Assembly: GCF_016863315.1 (NCBI RefSeq)
Contig: NZ_BOOQ01000031.1
Coordinates: 1-64,000 of the forward strand
Source of the DNA: Planotetraspora silvatica
GTDB lineage: Bacteria > Actinomycetota > Actinomycetes > Streptosporangiales > Streptosporangiaceae
DNA length: 64,000 nt
Direction of reading: 5' to 3'
The number at the start of each line of letters is the position of its first letter. Position 1 is the first letter of the stretch. The notes beneath the pieces are model-generated. The model made no database searches. It worked only from the letters and a program-made list of their open reading frames with translations, and was not told where the DNA came from. Both the position numbers and the translations under genes were made by a program. Shown here piece after piece: positions 60,939 through 64,000 of the stretch.

Positions 60939-62864
60939 ATGAAGAGGAAACGTGCCGAGCACTACGACCGGCTGACCCATCCCCTCGTGCGTGAGAACGG
61001 CGAGCTCCGCAGGGCCACCTGGGAAGAGGCCCTCGGCCGCGCCGCGGAGGGGTTCCGCCGCAACATCCAGGCACACGGGCCCGACGCGTTCGCGATGCTC
61101 TCGTGCGCCCGGTCGACCAACGAGATGAACTACGTGGGCCAGAAGTTCACCCGCGTGGTCATCGGGACCAACAACGTCGACTCCTGCAACCGCACCTGCC
61201 ACGCACCGAGCGTGGCGGGACTGTCGGCCGCGTTCGGCAGCGGCGGCGGCACGTCCTCCTACCAGGAGGTCGAGGAGGCCGACGTCATCGTGATGTGGGG
61301 CTCCGCCGCGCGCAACGCCCACCCGATCTTCTTCCAGCACGTGCTGAAGGGGATTCGCAAGGGCGCCCGCATGTTCGCCGTCGACCCCCGGCGCACCGGG
61401 ACGGCCGAATGGGCCGACCGCTGGCTCGGGCTCAACGTCGGCACCGACATCCCCCTCGCCCACGCGGTCGCGCGGGAGATCATCCACTCCGGCCTGCACA
61501 ACCAGGTGTTCATCGAGCGGGCGACGGAGGGCTTCGAGGAGTACGCCGCGTCCGTCGAGCCGTGGACCCTCACCGTGGCCGAGCAGGTGACCGGAGTCCC
61601 GGCGGAGGCGATCCGCGAGCTCGCCCACGCCTACGCCCGGGCCGACCGCGCCCAGCTCTGCTGGACGCTCGGCATCACCGAGCACCACAACGCCACCGAC
61701 AACGTGCGCGCGCTGATCAACCTGTCGCTGCTCACCGGCCACGTCGGCCGGTACGGCTCGGGCCTGTCGCCGCTGCGCGGTCAGAACAACGTGCAGGGCG
61801 GCGGCGACATGGGCGCCATCCCCAATCGGCTCCCCGGGTTCCAGGACATCCTCGACCCCGAGATCCGCGCGCGCTTCGAGCAGGCGTGGGACGTGCCCAT
61901 CCAGCCCCGGTACGGGCTCAACCTGACCGAGATGCTCGAGGCGATGGCCGAGGGCGAGGTCACCACCTGCTACCTCATCGGGGAGAACCCGGTGCAGTCC
62001 GAGGCCGACTCACTCAACTGCGTCAAGCGGCTGAGCATGCTCGACCACCTCGTCGTGCAGGACATCTTCCTCACCAAGACGGCGCAGATGGCCGACGTGG
62101 TGTTGCCGGCGGCCGCGGCCTGGTGCGAGAGCGACGGCACCTTCACCAACAGCGAGCGGAGGGTGCAGCGGGTCCGCAAGGCGCTGGAGGCGCCCGGCGA
62201 GGCCCGCGACGACATCTGGATCCTCTGCGAGCTCGCCCGCCGCCTCGGCCACGACTGGGACTACGACGGCTCCGAGCAGGTGTGGGACGAGCTGCGTGCC
62301 GTGTCCCCCGCCCACAAGGGCATGACCTACCAGCGGCTGACCGACCTGCAGGGCATCCAATGGCCGTGCCCGTCGGAGGACGCCCTCGAACCGCCCTTCC
62401 TGCACGGGCGGCTGTGGGACCCCGACCCCGCCAAGCGCGGCAGGCTCGCGCCGTTCGCCGTGTTGCGGCACTCTCCCCCGGTCGACCTGCTCGACGAGGA
62501 GTACCCGCTGCGGCTCACCACGGGCCGCCGGCTCGACTCCTACAACACCGGCGTGCAGTCGTCGGGCTTCGCCTCGCCGCTGCGGCGGGGGGAGAACATC
62601 GAGCTGTCCCCCGAGGACGCGGCGCGGCTCGGCGTCACCGCGGGTGAGGAGGTCAGGATCAGCTCCCGGCGGGGCTCGGTGGTCGCCCCCGTCCACATCG
62701 ACCCGGCGCTGCGGCCCGGCCTGGTCTTCATGACCATGCACTTCCCCGACGAGGTCGACACCAACGCCCTCACGATCGAGGCCACCTGCCCCATCGCGGG
62801 CACGGCCGAGTTCAAGGCGGCGGCCGTGCGCGTCGACAGGCTCGTGCCCGCGAAGGCCGGGTGA
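60939..62864 (+). CDS. fdhF: formate dehydrogenase catalytic subunit lacking the N-terminal Fe-S domain
   Basis: A 641-residue Mo/W-bis-MGD oxidoreductase very similar to E. coli FDH-H from its residue about 55 on: VIGTNNVDSCNRTCHAPSVA, where Cys87 replaces selenocysteine followed by the catalytic His, LRGQNNVQGGGDMGAIPN, FLTKTAQMADVVLPAAAAW and the MGD-binding C-terminal beta domain. The [4Fe-4S] domain with its C-x2-C-x3-C ligands at the normal N-terminus is absent. It oxidises formate to CO2 and should pass electrons to the adjacent NuoEF-like protein, so another Fe-S subunit is required. AAAGGA precedes the ATG. Confidence 0.9.
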   Translation: MKRKRAEHYDRLTHPLVRENGELRRATWEEALGRAAEGFRRNIQAHGPDAFAMLSCARSTNEMNYVGQKFTRVVIGTNNVDSCNRTCHAPSVAGLSAAFGSGGGTSSYQEVEEADVIVMWGSAARNAHPIFFQHVLKGIRKGARMFAVDPRRTGTAEWADRWLGLNVGTDIPLAHAVAREIIHSGLHNQVFIERATEGFEEYAASVEPWTLTVAEQVTGVPAEAIRELAHAYARADRAQLCWTLGITEHHNATDNVRALINLSLLTGHVGRYGSGLSPLRGQNNVQGGGDMGAIPNRLPGFQDILDPEIRARFEQAWDVPIQPRYGLNLTEMLEAMAEGEVTTCYLIGENPVQSEADSLNCVKRLSMLDHLVVQDIFLTKTAQMADVVLPAAAAWCESDGTFTNSERRVQRVRKALEAPGEARDDIWILCELARRLGHDWDYDGSEQVWDELRAVSPAHKGMTYQRLTDLQGIQWPCPSEDALEPPFLHGRLWDPDPAKRGRLAPFAVLRHSPPVDLLDEEYPLRLTTGRRLDSYNTGVQSSGFASPLRRGENIELSPEDAARLGVTAGEEVRISSRRGSVVAPVHIDPALRPGLVFMTMHFPDEVDTNALTIEATCPIAGTAEFKAAAVRVDRLVPAKAG

Positions 62865-62871
62865 CGGGCGC

Positions 62872-64000
62872 ATGGATCTGCGGTTCCGCGACGTCGAACC
62901 CACCCCCGAGGAACGCGCCGCGATCGACGCCGTGCTCGGCCCTCCCCCATCGGCGTGGGAGGGCGGAGCACGCACCGAGGCGGACCTCCGGTTCGCCTCC
63001 GGCGGTCACGCCGCCCGCGAGCGGCGTGACCAGCTCCTCCCCGCGCTCCACGCGGTCAACGACCGGATCGGCTGGATCAGCGAGGGGGCGCTCGACCACA
63101 TCTGCCGCCGGCTGACCGTCCCCCCGGCCGAGGCGTACGGCGTGGCCACGTTCTACTCGCTCTTCTCGGTGAAACCGCGCCCCAAGCGCGTCCTGCACGT
63201 CTGCACCGACCTCGCCTGCCAGGCGCGGGGGGCCGACGCCGTACGGCGCAGCGTCGAGGAGCAGTACGGCCCGCCGGGGGTGTCGTGGACGCCGAGCCCA
63301 TGCCTGGGGTTGTGCGAGCGCGCTCCGGCGGCGCTCGCGCTCGAGGCCGGCGAGACCCCGAAGGCGGCGGTCTACGGCGACCTCCCCCACGACGAGCCCG
63401 TCGACCTGACCGAGCGCGACGAGCCCGCGGCGGAGGCGGCGGTCCCCCAGGCCGGCGACCCGTCCCTGGTGCTGCTGCGCCGCATCGGCAGGGCCGATCC
63501 CGCGAGCCTCGACGACTACCGCGCCAACGGCGGCTACGCCGCGCTGCGCCGCGCCTTCGACCTCGGGCCCGCCGGGGTCATCAGGGAGGTGCTCGAATCC
63601 GGGCTCGTCGGCCGCGGCGGCGCGGCGTTCCCGACCGGGCGCAAGTGGGAGGCGACGGCCCGTCAGCCCGACCACCCCCACTACCTCGTCTGCAACGCCG
63701 ACGAGAGCGAGCCCGGCACCTTCAAGGATCGCGTGATCATGGAGGGCGACCCGTACGCGCTGGTGGAGGCCATGACGGTCGCGGCGTACGCCGTCGGCTG
63801 CCCGAAGGGTTTCATCTATCTGCGCGGCGAGTACCCCAGGGCGCTGCGGCGGCTGGAGCTCGCCATCGCCACCGCACGCTCGCGCGGCTTCCTCGGCGAC
63901 GACATCCTCGGCCACGGCTTCTCCTTCGACATCGAGATCCGCCGGGGCGCGGGCGCCTACATCTGCGGCGAGGAGACCGCCATCTTCAACTCGATCGAGG
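62872..64000 (+). CDS. fused NuoE-NuoF-like NADH module of formate dehydrogenase (partial)
   Basis: At least 376 residues, cut by the window edge. Residues about 50-175 are NuoE-like with the [2Fe-2S] ligands in HVCTDLACQARG and PSPCLGLCERAP. Residues from about 200 are NuoF-like: GRGGAAFPTGRKWEA (FMN site), YLVCNADESEPGTFKDRVIM (NADH site) and IRRGAGAYICGEETA. It passes electrons from formate to NAD+. The ATG at 62872 is eight bases after the fdhF stop, so they are cotranscribed. The missing Fe-S module may be encoded further downstream. Confidence 0.92.
   Translation, partial: MDLRFRDVEPTPEERAAIDAVLGPPPSAWEGGARTEADLRFASGGHAARERRDQLLPALHAVNDRIGWISEGALDHICRRLTVPPAEAYGVATFYSLFSVKPRPKRVLHVCTDLACQARGADAVRRSVEEQYGPPGVSWTPSPCLGLCERAPAALALEAGETPKAAVYGDLPHDEPVDLTERDEPAAEAAVPQAGDPSLVLLRRIGRADPASLDDYRANGGYAALRRAFDLGPAGVIREVLESGLVGRGGAAFPTGRKWEATARQPDHPHYLVCNADESEPGTFKDRVIMEGDPYALVEAMTVAAYAVGCPKGFIYLRGEYPRALRRLELAIATARSRGFLGDDILGHGFSFDIEIRRGAGAYICGEETAIFNSIE

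Noticed and set aside
60939-62864. Selenocysteine-dependent formate dehydrogenase
   Set aside because: The active-site codon is TGC (Cys), with no in-frame TGA in the gene.

Overview
The window is about 72% GC by eye, uses GTG and TTG starts freely, and carries actinomycete-style regulators, so it comes from a high-GC actinobacterium. Streptosporangiaceae such as Nonomuraea, Streptosporangium or Microbispora are the best guess from gene content, but the genus cannot be fixed from sequence reading alone. I see no rRNA, complete tRNA, CRISPR array, phage or insertion sequence. It looks like a chromosomal arm segment of catabolic operons interleaved with small regulator/target pairs.

Region 1 (1-12.4 kb) holds an HTH regulator, an ABC-permease remnant, a diaminopropionate ammonia-lyase / M20 amidohydrolase pair with a divergent LysR gene that has lost an internal segment, an SDR, an APC permease with a GNAT enzyme, a type-B carboxylesterase, a PrmC-related methyltransferase, a second SDR and a Cys-rich pentapeptide-repeat protein. 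Region 2 (12.4-21.7 kb) is a complete L-arabinose locus: lacI-type regulator, araB, araD and araA leftward, and a ChvE/MmsA/MmsB sugar ABC transporter rightward. Two near-identical operator sequences lie in the shared control region. Region 3 (21.7-38.3 kb) holds a cytochrome P450/ClpX-paralogue operon with a divergent oversized TetR regulator, a DrrAB-like ABC exporter, an HTH/hydrolase/DUF4180 operon behind an inverted repeat, a MarR/FMN-reductase pair, a SoxR/NmrA pair, a NiCoT nickel transporter under a textbook Nur box, a TetR/hydrolase pair, a flavin oxidoreductase, and a leaderless ArsR-SRPBCC gene with a DHA2 MFS exporter.

Region 4 (38.3-64 kb) is the most coherent part, a reconstructed oxalate-utilisation island. 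Frc makes oxalyl-CoA, and a ThDP-dependent enzyme sits where oxalyl-CoA decarboxylase is expected. A ketopantoate-reductase-like protein is a candidate oxalyl-CoA reductase giving glyoxylate. Glyoxylate then passes through glyoxylate carboligase, hydroxypyruvate isomerase, tartronate-semialdehyde reductase and glycerate kinase to central metabolism. Formate released by Frc would be oxidised by a Mo formate dehydrogenase with a NuoEF-type NADH module, cut by the right edge, and MoeA supplies the cofactor. An OFA-family MFS carrier, a second sucCD pair, an ADP-forming acyl-CoA synthetase and an Nramp-like/TerC membrane module complete the set. A FadR-type GntR gene lies in the middle, and a shared dyad (CATAC-N8-GTATG with internal TGTATACC) occurs at six promoters of the island, which defines a likely regulon.

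Between the MFS exporter and glycerate kinase lies the strangest structure in the window: a 474-bp stop-to-stop array of 12-bp cores spaced exactly 53 bp apart, arranged as two mirror-image arms.
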